Shown piece by piece: positions 37,452 to 45,247 of a stretch of 64,000 nt of DNA (its first letter is position 1; each line of letters opens with the position of its first letter). Below the pieces are notes generated by a model. It had not been told where the DNA came from. It was given only the letters and a program-made list of their open reading frames with translations, and ran no database searches. The position numbers and the translations under genes are program-made. The stretch lies in contig NZ_JAAGAA010000002.1 of the NCBI RefSeq assembly GCF_010435965.1, positions 248,001 through 312,000 on the forward strand, in the 5' to 3' direction. This stretch comes from Crenobacter caeni. GTDB taxonomy: Bacteria; Pseudomonadota; Gammaproteobacteria; Burkholderiales; Chromobacteriaceae.

Positions 37452-37466
37452 GTTTGCAAATATAAT
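37438..37466 (+). promoter_or_regulatory. sigma-70 promoter of tRNA-Pro
   Basis: TTGGCA (37438-37443), 17 bases and a perfect TATAAT (37461-37466) give a start about 8 bases before the tRNA. The -35 box overlaps the last codons of the MerR gene. Confidence 0.8.
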
Positions 37467-37480
37467 GCGCTCTCTTCGGT

Positions 37481-37558
<78 letters not shown>

Positions 37559-37564
37559 AGTTTC

Positions 37565-37602
37565 AAAGAAAAAGGCTACCGGTAACGGTGGCCTTTTTCT
37601 TT
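37565..37602 (+). terminator. terminator after tRNA-Pro
   Basis: Long arms AAAGAAAAAGGCTACCG and CGGTGGCCTTTTTCTTT pair over 17 positions with one G-T wobble and a GTAA loop. The T-rich 3' arm completes an intrinsic terminator. Confidence 0.9.
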
Positions 37603-37702
37603 GTCTGATGCCCGCCGCACGGAACGGCCATCCTTTGCCGCGCGGCAACCTTGGCGTGCCCAGCTGCCGGCATGACTGTTACTTTTATGTCATATGATGG
37701 GC

Positions 37703-37755
37703 TTGTGCGTTCGTTCAGTCTTCGTATAATCAATCCAATTATCATGTATACGATA
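37703..37755 (+). promoter_or_regulatory. promoter and probable auto-operator of the GntR gene
   Basis: TTGTGC (37703-37708), a 16-base spacer and TATAAT (37725-37730) precede a palindrome-like TATCATGTATACGATA (37740-37755) at the expected start point. Its core ATGTATACGA matches the TNGTATACNA type of GntR/FCD operator at nearly every position. Self-repression is expected. Confidence 0.6.
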
Positions 37756-37775
37756 GGGCAGGATCCGGATTCCCG

Positions 37776-38444
37776 ATGACCATCATGCAGCCGATCAAGC
37801 GCCAGACCCTGACCAGCGCCGTGACCGAGTCGTTGCGCAAGCGCATCCTGTCCGGCGAGTTTGCCGACGGCCAGCAGCTGCGCCAGGAAGCGCTATCGAA
37901 CGAGTACGGTGTCAGCCGTGTCCCGGTGCGCGAGGCGCTGCGCCAGCTCGAGGCCGAGGGCCTGATCCAGATCATCGACCACAAGGGCGCGCTGGTTTCC
38001 AAGCTGTCGTTCGAGGACGTGCTCGAGTTCCTGGAGATCCGCTCGCAACTGGAGAGCGCGCTGCTTGCCGCGTCTATCCCGCGCCAGACCGAAGACGACC
38101 TGGCGCTGGCCCAGGCTACGCTCGACGAATTCGAGGAGGCGCTGCAAAGCGGCGACGTGCGCCACTGGGGCGAGCTCAACTCGCGCTTCCACCTTGCCCT
38201 GTATCGTTCGGCCGAACGCCCGAACACGCTGGCGCTGATCGAGTCGCTGCACAACAAGACCGACCGCTACACCCGCATGCAGATCCTGTTCACCGAGACG
38301 ATGGCGCGCGCGCACGAAGAGCACAGCCGCCTGTTGCGCTTGTGCCGGGAGCGCAGGGTCGAAGAGGCTGCCGAGTTCATCCGTTTCCATATCCTGTCCG
38401 CCGGCCGCGCGCTCGAAGCGTACCTGCAGGAACAGTCCGCCTGA
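37776..38444 (+). CDS. GntR/FCD family transcriptional regulator
   Basis: This is a 222-residue FadR-subfamily GntR regulator. The winged helix-turn-helix (LRQEALSNEYGVSRVPVREA) lies at about residues 36-55. The FCD domain spans residues 80-215 and holds the Asp/His metal-ligand pattern (NSRFHLALY and later EEHSRLL and FHILSAG). FCD proteins sense organic acids or sugar acids. No catabolic gene is adjacent, so its targets beyond itself are unknown. No strong ribosome-binding site is seen; the ATG at 37785 is an alternative start. Confidence 0.92.
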   Translation: MTIMQPIKRQTLTSAVTESLRKRILSGEFADGQQLRQEALSNEYGVSRVPVREALRQLEAEGLIQIIDHKGALVSKLSFEDVLEFLEIRSQLESALLAASIPRQTEDDLALAQATLDEFEEALQSGDVRHWGELNSRFHLALYRSAERPNTLALIESLHNKTDRYTRMQILFTETMARAHEEHSRLLRLCRERRVEEAAEFIRFHILSAGRALEAYLQEQSA

Positions 38445-38469
38445 ACGCCTGATTCCCTGCTGACACCCG

Positions 38470-38496
38470 CGACAGGCCGGCTTGACCGGCCTGTCG
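38470..38496. terminator. hairpin between the convergent GntR and binding-protein genes
   Basis: A perfect 11-bp stem CGACAGGCCGG / CCGGCCTGTCG with a CTTGA loop lies between the two stop codons. No T-run is present on either strand, so it may act mainly as an mRNA 3' end structure. Confidence 0.55.
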
Positions 38497-38497
38497 G

Positions 38498-39688
38498 CTA
38501 TGGTGCGCGCGTCAGGTCGGGACGGAGCCTTGCCTTGTCCTGCGGGTGGGCAAAGCCGACCCGGCCGCCGCGCACCACGCCGATCAGCGGAATGCGCGCG
38601 TCGACGGCCTCGTGGTCGTGACGGGAAAACGGCCGGTGGTAGCGCGCCAGCACGCCGTCGACCGGTTCGCGCAGCTGCTCCAGCGCCGCGACGACCGCGT
38701 CGGGCTGGTGGCTGCCCGCCTGCCTGAGGGCAGCTGCCCATAGCAGCAGGGCGTCGTGTCCCTGTGCCGCCGCGACCGGCGAGCTGATGCGGCGGGTGTG
38801 CTGGCGCGTGCGCAGGGTGCCTACGAAGGCCTGCTGCACGGGGTCGTTGCCGTCTTCGATCAGGGTCTGCACCATGCGGGCGCCTTCCGCTGCCGGGCCG
38901 GCATGGTCGATGAAGTTGGGCAGCGCGAGCGTCCAGCTGCCCATCAGTGGAACCCGCCAGCCCTGCTGGGCCATCGCGTCGGCGATCGCGGCCAGCTGCG
39001 GACCCAGCGCGTAGGTGAAGACGAGTTCGGCGCCGGCCTCGCGGGCGGCGCGCACCGCGCCGCCCAGGTCGCGCTCGTGCGCGCCGAAACGCTGCACGAG
39101 CACCGGGGTGAGCCCGCGCCGTGCGAGGGCGTGCGTCAGTTCGCGTTCGCCGCCTGCACCGTACGCCGAGCTGTCGGCGAGGATGGCGACCCTTCTGAGG
39201 CCCTGCTCGCCGATGGCCTCGCGCACGATCAGCTCGGCCTGCAAGGTATCCGGCGTGGCGACGCGGAAGATGTAGTGGGTGGCTTCGCCGGCATGGCGGC
39301 GGGTCAGTTCGCTGGCGGTCGCCACCGCGATCAGCGTCGGCACCTGGCGTGCCTGCAACAGGTCGAGCGCGGGCAGCGCCACCGGGGTGTTGACGAAGCC
39401 GATGACCGCGTCGACGGCGGGTGGCGTGCTCAGCGCGCGGGCGTGGCTTGTGCCGACGGCAGGCACGCCGCCGTCGTCGCGTTCGACGAGTTCGACCCGG
39501 CGGCCGAGTATGCCGCCTGTCCGGTTGATCTCTTCGGCGGCCAGGCGGATGCCGGCGCGCATGGCCAGCCCCATTGGCGCCGAACCGCCGGTGAATGCAC
39601 CGATCACGCCGACGCGCAGCGGGGGCGGGGCGGCGTGCACGGGGCTGGCGACGGCCAGCAAGCAGAGGGCCAGTACGAGGCGAAGCAT
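38498..39688 (-). CDS. branched-chain-amino-acid-type periplasmic solute-binding protein, orphan
   Basis: This 396-residue protein has a signal peptide cleaved near residue 20 (SPVHA-A). The mature part is a type I periplasmic-binding fold of the LivJ/Leu-Ile-Val group: LRVGVIGAFTGGSAPMGLAM at the start, EINRTGGILGRRVELVERDD, and VIGFVNTPVALPALDLLQAR. No permease or ATPase gene is near. It is divergent from a membrane histidine kinase with a large extracytoplasmic domain, so it may present a ligand to that sensor. I chose the ATG at 39688, where the signal peptide begins. Confidence 0.88.
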   Translation of the reverse strand: MLRLVLALCLLAVASPVHAAPPPLRVGVIGAFTGGSAPMGLAMRAGIRLAAEEINRTGGILGRRVELVERDDGGVPAVGTSHARALSTPPAVDAVIGFVNTPVALPALDLLQARQVPTLIAVATASELTRRHAGEATHYIFRVATPDTLQAELIVREAIGEQGLRRVAILADSSAYGAGGERELTHALARRGLTPVLVQRFGAHERDLGGAVRAAREAGAELVFTYALGPQLAAIADAMAQQGWRVPLMGSWTLALPNFIDHAGPAAEGARMVQTLIEDGNDPVQQAFVGTLRTRQHTRRISSPVAAAQGHDALLLWAAALRQAGSHQPDAVVAALEQLREPVDGVLARYHRPFSRHDHEAVDARIPLIGVVRGGRVGFAHPQDKARLRPDLTRAP

Positions 39689-39818
39689 GACGGTTCCGGC
39701 ATTGGATGGCGCCATTGTCGCCCGAATTACCCGGCCAGTGAATGCATTTTGTATATCTTGTCTGCCGCCGCCGTGCCTGCTCGGTTAGAATCAAGGCTCC
39801 ACTATCCATCCTTTTCGC

Positions 39819-42473
39819 ATGCCGAGGCTGTACCCGCCCAACGGCGCGCTGTTTTCGCGGCTCGACACCCGCTGGCTGCGCCTGATCCCGAACACCCTGA
39901 TCCTGTTGTTCGTGCTGACAATGGGGACGGCGGTGTGGATGCTCGACGAGCGCGAGGCGAGGGTGCGTTCTGGCGAGCTCATGCGCGACAGCCAGTGGGC
40001 CGAACAGACCCTGCAATTGCGCCTCGAGGATGCCCTGTCGCTGCTGTACGCCTTTGCGCAGGCTCTGCCCGCCGGCGGGGGCGGCATGGAGGCGCAGATC
40101 GCCGAACTGGTCGCCAATACACCCGAGCTTGCGCTGGTGGCGCGGCTGGGCCGGGACGGGGAGCCGGAGTGGGGCGCGCGATCGAGTGACGCGCGCCTCG
40201 GTTTCATGCGTGAAATCGAAGGTGCGCGGGCCTGGGCCGAATTGCCCGAGCATGACGGTGCGCAGTTTGTCGGGCCGTTCAAGGATGCCGACGGCCGCTG
40301 GGGCATTCCCATCCTGCTGCCCTTGCGCGAAGGCAGGGTGTTCAAGGGCGCGCTGGTCGCGGTATTCGACGCCGAAGGTTTCCTGCGCCGCCTGCCGCCG
40401 GCGTGGTTCGCCAAGAAATACCAGTTGTCGCTGATTGGCGGCGAAGAAACCGAGGTCGCCAAGAGCGGTGAGCGGAGCTTGCTGCCCGGTGCGGTGGCGA
40501 GGCTCGCCTTGCCCGGCACCGGCATGCGCGTCGAAGCGCGCCCGCTTCGCCAGCCGCTGACACCGCTGCCCAGCCTGCAGCTTTTGGCCATCGGCGGGCT
40601 CTCGCTGCTGACGCTGGTCAGCCTGCTTTCCCTGTCGCGCCATATCCGCGCGCGGATCGACGCCGAACACGAGCGCAACCGCATCTACCGGCTGTCGCAG
40701 GAAATGCTGGCCGTCGTGCGTGCGGACATGACGCTTGCCGAACTCAACCCGGCGCTGTGCCGCCTGTTCGGCTACGACGAGGCGCGCCTGCTGGGGACTT
40801 CCCTGCTCAGCTACCTTGCGCCCGACGCGCGCGAAGCGGTGCGTGCCGAGCTGGAGGAGATCCTCGCGCACGCGCTGAACGACCGCATGGTCGAGACGGT
40901 GGTCGCTGGGCGGGACGGCCGGCAGCGCTGGGTACTGTGGGCCGTCAGCCCCTTGCCCGGCAGCCAGACGCTGTTCCTGTCCGGGCGCGACCTGACCGCG
41001 ACGCGGCGCGCCGAACAGGCCTTGCGTGCCGAGTCCGCTTACCGCAAGGCGATGGAAGATTCGCTGTCGGTCGGCGTGCGGGCGATCGACCTTGACGGGC
41101 GCATCCTGCACGTGAACCCCGCGTTCTGCCGGATTACCGGCTACGCGGTCGAAGAGCTGGTCGGCCAGTTGCCGCCTTATCCTTACTGGCTGCCGGGCGA
41201 AGAGGGCGAGCGCTGCATGCGGGCGCTCGGCGCGGCGATGGCCGGCGGCTTTGCCGAAGAGGGGTACGAGCAGGTCTACCAGCGCAAGGGGGGCGCGCTG
41301 TTCTACGGCCACCTCTTGATGTCGCCGCTGATCGGCGCCGACGGCGTGCAGACCGGCTGGATGGCGGCGATGACCGACATCACCGAACGCGAGGAGGCGA
41401 GGCGGCGCCTGATGGCCGAGCACGAGCGTTTCGTCGCGGTATTCGAGGGGCTGGGCGCGGCCGTCGCGGTGGTCGACGCCGACAGCGCCGAGCGCTACTT
41501 CAGCAACGCCCGCTACCACGAGCTGATCGGCGGCGTGGAGGGCGAGCATTGCTGCGACCTGACGCTGGCGAGGCTGCAGGCCGGGCAGGCCGAGGACGAC
41601 TACGAACTTTGCTGGCCGTCGGGCGGGCTCGAGCGCTGGCTGTCGGTGCGCCGCCGCGCGATCCGTTGGGTCAACGGGCGCGACGCGCGCATGGTGATGG
41701 TGTTCGATACCACCCGCGAGCACCTGGCGAGCGAAGAGTACGCGCAGCAGCTGCAGCGCATGCAGGCCAAGAGCCGCCTGATCAGCATGGGCGAGATGGC
41801 GTCCACCCTCGCGCACGAATTGAACCAGCCGCTGTCCGCGATCGCCAACTACCAGCGCGGTTGCATCGAACGGCTGCACCAGGGGCGTGCCGACCCGGCG
41901 GCGCTGCTGCCGGTGATGGAAAAGGTCGCCGTGCAGGCCGAACGGGCCGGGCAGATCGTCCACCGCGTGCGCGACTTCGTCAAACAAAGTGCGCCGGTGC
42001 GCTCGCCGCACGCGCTCGCCGAGCTGGTCGACGCCACGCTGGCGCTGGCCGAGATCGAGGCGAGGCGTCAGTCGGCGCGGGTCGAGGTGAGGCTGCCGTC
42101 AGGCTTGCCGCCGGTAGAGGTCGACGCGGTGCTGATCGAGCAGGTGCTGTTCAACCTGATCAGGAACGGTTTTGACGCGATGCGCGCCTTGCCTCCCGCA
42201 CGCCGCGTCGTCGTGCTCAGCGCGACGGCCGGCACGCGCCAGGTCGAGCTGACCGTCGCCGACCAGGGCCCGGGTGTGCCCGAGTCGCTGCGCGCTTCGC
42301 TGTTTGACGCCTTCTTCACCACCAAGCCTGACGGCATGGGGATGGGGCTCAATATCTGCCGCACCATCGTCGAGCAGCACCGCGGCCACTTGTGGCTCGG
42401 GCACGCCGACGCTGGTGCCGTTTTCCACCTCACCTTGCCGATCGCCGAACAGATATGTCCAAGCCTGCCCTGA
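39819..42473 (+). CDS. membrane PAS-domain sensor histidine kinase (FixL-like)
   Basis: The protein has 884 residues. Transmembrane helices at about residues 24-43 and 252-272 enclose a periplasmic sensor domain of roughly 200 residues. Two PAS domains (about 290-400 and 405-530) and a third PAS-like region (about 540-640) follow. The phosphoacceptor motif ASTLAHELNQPLSAI places the His near residue 667, and the ATPase domain has NLIRNGFDAM and GMGMGLNICRTIVEQH. The HELNQPL form is typical of FixL/DctB-type kinases. It overlaps its FixJ-type regulator gene by 19 bases and diverges from an orphan binding protein. The stimulus is unknown. Confidence 0.93.
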   Translation: MPRLYPPNGALFSRLDTRWLRLIPNTLILLFVLTMGTAVWMLDEREARVRSGELMRDSQWAEQTLQLRLEDALSLLYAFAQALPAGGGGMEAQIAELVANTPELALVARLGRDGEPEWGARSSDARLGFMREIEGARAWAELPEHDGAQFVGPFKDADGRWGIPILLPLREGRVFKGALVAVFDAEGFLRRLPPAWFAKKYQLSLIGGEETEVAKSGERSLLPGAVARLALPGTGMRVEARPLRQPLTPLPSLQLLAIGGLSLLTLVSLLSLSRHIRARIDAEHERNRIYRLSQEMLAVVRADMTLAELNPALCRLFGYDEARLLGTSLLSYLAPDAREAVRAELEEILAHALNDRMVETVVAGRDGRQRWVLWAVSPLPGSQTLFLSGRDLTATRRAEQALRAESAYRKAMEDSLSVGVRAIDLDGRILHVNPAFCRITGYAVEELVGQLPPYPYWLPGEEGERCMRALGAAMAGGFAEEGYEQVYQRKGGALFYGHLLMSPLIGADGVQTGWMAAMTDITEREEARRRLMAEHERFVAVFEGLGAAVAVVDADSAERYFSNARYHELIGGVEGEHCCDLTLARLQAGQAEDDYELCWPSGGLERWLSVRRRAIRWVNGRDARMVMVFDTTREHLASEEYAQQLQRMQAKSRLISMGEMASTLAHELNQPLSAIANYQRGCIERLHQGRADPAALLPVMEKVAVQAERAGQIVHRVRDFVKQSAPVRSPHALAELVDATLALAEIEARRQSARVEVRLPSGLPPVEVDAVLIEQVLFNLIRNGFDAMRALPPARRVVVLSATAGTRQVELTVADQGPGVPESLRASLFDAFFTTKPDGMGMGLNICRTIVEQHRGHLWLGHADAGAVFHLTLPIAEQICPSLP

Positions 42474-43081
42474 CCGTCCACGTCGTTGACGACGACGAAG
42501 CCTTCCGCGATTCCCTGTTGTGGCTGCTCGACAGCCACGGTTACCCTGCGCGCGGCCACGACAGCGCCGAGGCCTTGCTCGAAACCATCTCGCCTGCCGA
42601 GTCGGCCTGCCTGGTCGCCGACGTGCGCATGCCCGGCCTGTCCGGGCTCGAGCTGCTCGATGAAATGCGCGCGCGGGACGTGCGCTGGCCGGTGATCTTC
42701 ATCACCGGGCACGGCGACTTGCCGATGGCGGTGCAGGCGCTCAGGCAGGGGGCGTTCGATTTCCACGAGAAACCGTTCGACCAGGCGGCGCTGTTCGCGT
42801 CCGTTGACCGTGCGCTGGCGCTGGCGTCGCAGCAGCAGGCGCAGGCGCAGTCACGGGCCCGGGTGGGCGCGCGCCTGGAGTCGCTGACCCAGCGCGAGCG
42901 CGAGGTGCTCGAGCTGGTGGTGCAGGGCAAGATGAACAAGCTGATCGCCGACGCGCTGGGGATCAGCATCAAGACCGTCGAGGTGCACCGCGGCAAGATG
43001 ATGGACAAGATGCAGGTGCGTTCGGTTGCCGAGCTGATCCACGCGGTGATGAGCGCGGCGGACGAACGCGCACTGCCTTGA
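42455..43081 (+). CDS. FixJ/NarL-type response regulator
   Basis: This 208-residue regulator has a receiver domain (acidic pair VVDDDEAF near residue 11, phospho-acceptor Asp56 in VADVRMPG, Thr in FITGHGD, Lys in HEKPFD). A linker leads to a LuxR-type helix-turn-helix (LTQREREVLELVVQGKMNKL, IKTVEVHRGKMMDKM). The layout is that of FixJ and TtrR. It overlaps the kinase gene, so the two are translationally coupled and form one system. Targets may include the divergent binding protein or the downstream flagellar operon. Confidence 0.95.
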   Translation: MSKPALTVHVVDDDEAFRDSLLWLLDSHGYPARGHDSAEALLETISPAESACLVADVRMPGLSGLELLDEMRARDVRWPVIFITGHGDLPMAVQALRQGAFDFHEKPFDQAALFASVDRALALASQQQAQAQSRARVGARLESLTQREREVLELVVQGKMNKLIADALGISIKTVEVHRGKMMDKMQVRSVAELIHAVMSAADERALP

Positions 43082-43093
43082 GCCTGCCTGCCA

Positions 43094-43120
43094 TAAAGCA
43101 TGTGGCGTATTGGTCGATAA
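43094..43120 (+). promoter_or_regulatory. sigma-28 (FliA) promoter upstream of the flgP/flgT-like operon
   Basis: TAAA (43094-43097), exactly 15 bases, then GTCGATAA (43113-43120) match the flagellar sigma-28 consensus TAAA-N15-GCCGATAA at 11 of 12 positions. The start point would be near 43128, about 28 bases before the flgP-like ATG. Confidence 0.75.
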
Positions 43121-43155
43121 AGTATCATTCCCCCATCGTCCACGCGGTAAAACCG

Positions 43156-43878
43156 ATGAAAGTCTGCAAATCTATCCTCGCCGGTGTGCTCGCCGGTGTT
43201 TCGGGCCTTGCGGCGGCCGGCGGGCTGCCTGCCGCGCGTACGGGCGGCTGGATGGTCGTCGCCGAGGCGCCGGCCGGCGTCACCAGCCAGCCGGCAACGG
43301 GGCGGGGCGGCACCTTGCTCGGTGGCGGCTACGCCGGCGTCGGCGAGCCGCCGCGCGTCGTGGTGCAGGAGAAAGTCGTCGTCAAGACCGAAGCTGCGCC
43401 CGTCGCCGCCTTCGACGCGTACCGCGTGCGGGTGACCGGCCGCGGCGCACCGCCGTTCGCTAGTTCGCTGTCGGCGCCGCAGCGCCGCTTGCTGGCGATC
43501 CGTGCGTCGCAGCTCGACGCCTACCGCGCGATCGCCGAAGAGGTGCAGGGCTTCCGCCTGACCGGCAGCAGCGCGGTGTCCAACCTGATCGCGGTCAACG
43601 ACATCTTCCGTGTCTACGTCGATGCCTACCTGCGCGGCGTACGCATCGTCTCGACCCAGGTCAAGGTCGACGGCAGCGCCGAGACGGTCGCCGAGCTGGT
43701 GCTCGACGAGTCGTTCTACAAGGCGTACCAGAACGCGCTGCGCCAACAAGGCGCACTGGCTGCGCCGCCGGTGCAGCGTGCCGCCGAGGCGATGCCCGCG
43801 CCTGCACAACCGCAAAAGCTCTCCGCGTGCACCGGCAACGGCTGCGCCTGGGGCAGCGACTTCTACCTGTCCAAATGA
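43156..43878 (+). CDS. FlgP/LPP20-like exported protein
   Basis: This 240-residue protein has a signal peptide (residues 1-21) without a clear lipobox Cys, unlike Vibrio FlgP. An LPP20-type domain lies at about residues 105-205: RRLLAIRASQLDAYRAIAEE, then IFRVYVDAYLRGVRIVSTQV and AELVLDESFYKAY. A Gly- and Val-rich segment precedes it. In Vibrio and Campylobacter, FlgP forms outer rings around the flagellar basal body. The sigma-28 promoter and the coupled FlgT-like gene support a flagellar role. The short frame upstream to 43078 is not used. The gene's stop overlaps the next start. Confidence 0.75.
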   Translation: MKVCKSILAGVLAGVSGLAAAGGLPAARTGGWMVVAEAPAGVTSQPATGRGGTLLGGGYAGVGEPPRVVVQEKVVVKTEAAPVAAFDAYRVRVTGRGAPPFASSLSAPQRRLLAIRASQLDAYRAIAEEVQGFRLTGSSAVSNLIAVNDIFRVYVDAYLRGVRIVSTQVKVDGSAETVAELVLDESFYKAYQNALRQQGALAAPPVQRAAEAMPAPAQPQKLSACTGNGCAWGSDFYLSK

Positions 43879-45152
43879 GCATGCGGCGCCTGACCTGCCT
43901 GCTGGCGTGCGTGTTTGCCACGGCGGCACACGGCGCGCGCTACGAGGCCGAGGGGATCGCTTCGCTGGGGGCCGGGCGCAGCGCGGCGCGAGAACTCGCG
44001 CTGGACGACGCCAGACGCCAGGTCGCGGTGCAGCAGGGCGGGCGCTACGCCGGACAGAGCGAGTCGGCGTCCGGCGTGCTCGCCGAGTCGTCGATGCTGG
44101 CCGCCCCGCCCGTGCAGGGGACGGTTCGCGTCGTCGGCGAGCGCGAGGCAGACGGCCTGCTCTACCTGCGCGTGGTCGTCGACGACGAGCCGGCCATTCC
44201 GGCCCCTGCGGTGATCCCGGCCTCCACGCCGGTCAGCGCCGCCCCGGCGTGTGCCGGGAGCACCTTGCCCGACGGGCGTTTCCTCAAGCGGCGCGCGCTG
44301 ACGACCTTCTTCCCGCTGGATGTGCCGCGCGAGGCGGCGGGTCTGGGCGAAATATCCGCCTGGCTGCCCGCCGAACTGGCGCGCCGCCTGTCGATGCGCG
44401 ACGTCGCCAGTGTGGAGGATGGCAGCCGCTACACCCTGTTCGCAGGCCAGGGGGCGTCGCCGCTGGCCGGTCGCGCCGCCGCGCGCGGTTTTGCCGAGCG
44501 CAGCGGCGCGCAGTTCGTGCTCGCCGGGCGTGTCGTCGACACCGCCGTGGTACGCCAGGCGCCGCGCTTTTCGCTGTTCGGTGCGCCGGGGACGACGGCC
44601 GGCGCTGCCGACTACACCGGCCCGTTTGCCGGTCTGGTCGGCGGCAGCCTGAAGGTTTCGCCCACCGCGCGCCGTTTCGTGGTCGACGTCTGGCTGTACG
44701 ACGGGCTGACCGGCGCCTTGCTGATGGACGAGCGTTTCGAGGGTGAGGCCAGCGGAGATGTCGCGCCGTCGTCGGCGCGCGCGTTCACGCCCTGGCAACT
44801 GGGCAGCAGCGACTATGGACGGATGCTGTCCGCCGTGCTCGACCGGGCGGTCGAGCGCTTGGCGCTCAATATCGGCTGCCTGCCGTTTACCGCGCGCGTC
44901 GCGCGTGCAGAGGGCGGGCAGGTGGTGGTCGACGCCGGTGCGGTAGACGGGCTGAAGGCCGGCGACCGGCTGATGGTGTACCGGCCGCAGCCGGCGAGCG
45001 AGGTGCGCGACGCGGCCGGGCGCGATATCGGCATGAGCGAGGTACTGGTCGGCGACCTGATGCTCAGCCAGGTGCAGCCCCGCCTTGCCATCGGCGTGAT
45101 GCGCGGCGGCGCGGCGCAGACCGGCGACCTGTTGCGTTTCCCGCGGCGTTGA
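43875..45152 (+). CDS. FlgT-like flagellar H-ring protein
   Basis: This 425-residue exported protein has a signal peptide ending near HGA (residue 20). The N-domain YEAEGIASLGAGRSAARELA and ALDDARRQVAVQQGG fits the FlgT N-terminal domain. A middle domain begins near residue 135 with FLKRRALTTFFPLDVP. A C-terminal beta domain ends with the SH3-like AGDRLMVYRPQPASEVRD. FlgT builds the H-ring of sodium-driven polar flagella in Vibrio. Residues 95-125 form a Pro/Ala linker. ATGA overlap couples it to the FlgP-like gene. The assignment rests on domain pattern and context. Confidence 0.72.
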   Translation: MSMRRLTCLLACVFATAAHGARYEAEGIASLGAGRSAARELALDDARRQVAVQQGGRYAGQSESASGVLAESSMLAAPPVQGTVRVVGEREADGLLYLRVVVDDEPAIPAPAVIPASTPVSAAPACAGSTLPDGRFLKRRALTTFFPLDVPREAAGLGEISAWLPAELARRLSMRDVASVEDGSRYTLFAGQGASPLAGRAAARGFAERSGAQFVLAGRVVDTAVVRQAPRFSLFGAPGTTAGAADYTGPFAGLVGGSLKVSPTARRFVVDVWLYDGLTGALLMDERFEGEASGDVAPSSARAFTPWQLGSSDYGRMLSAVLDRAVERLALNIGCLPFTARVARAEGGQVVVDAGAVDGLKAGDRLMVYRPQPASEVRDAAGRDIGMSEVLVGDLMLSQVQPRLAIGVMRGGAAQTGDLLRFPRR

Positions 45153-45185
45153 GCGGGCGGGAAACCGCGTCGTTCATCTGGTACT

Positions 45186-45200
45186 TGATAACCATTATCA
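45186..45200. promoter_or_regulatory. Fur box upstream of fbpA
   Basis: TGATAACCATTATCA matches the 7-1-7 Fur consensus TGATAATNATTATCA at all but one defined position. A further ATTGCGATTATCATTTT stretch to 45216 suggests a second overlapping site. It lies about 50 bases before the fbpA start. Confidence 0.85.
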
Positions 45201-45247
45201 TTGCGATTATCATTTTCGCACCTAATCCGATAACCGGGAGTTGTGAC

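Noticed and set aside
39707-39721. TGGCGC-N5-TCGC, a sigma-54-like site before the kinase gene
   Set aside because: Phasing is right, but both conserved A of the -24 box and T of the -12 box are changed. Too weak to call beside the exact site at 60327.
37893-42011. A 1372-codon open frame on the minus strand
   Set aside because: It is antisense to the GntR gene and to the kinase, and out of frame with the binding protein gene in between. There are no domain motifs in it.
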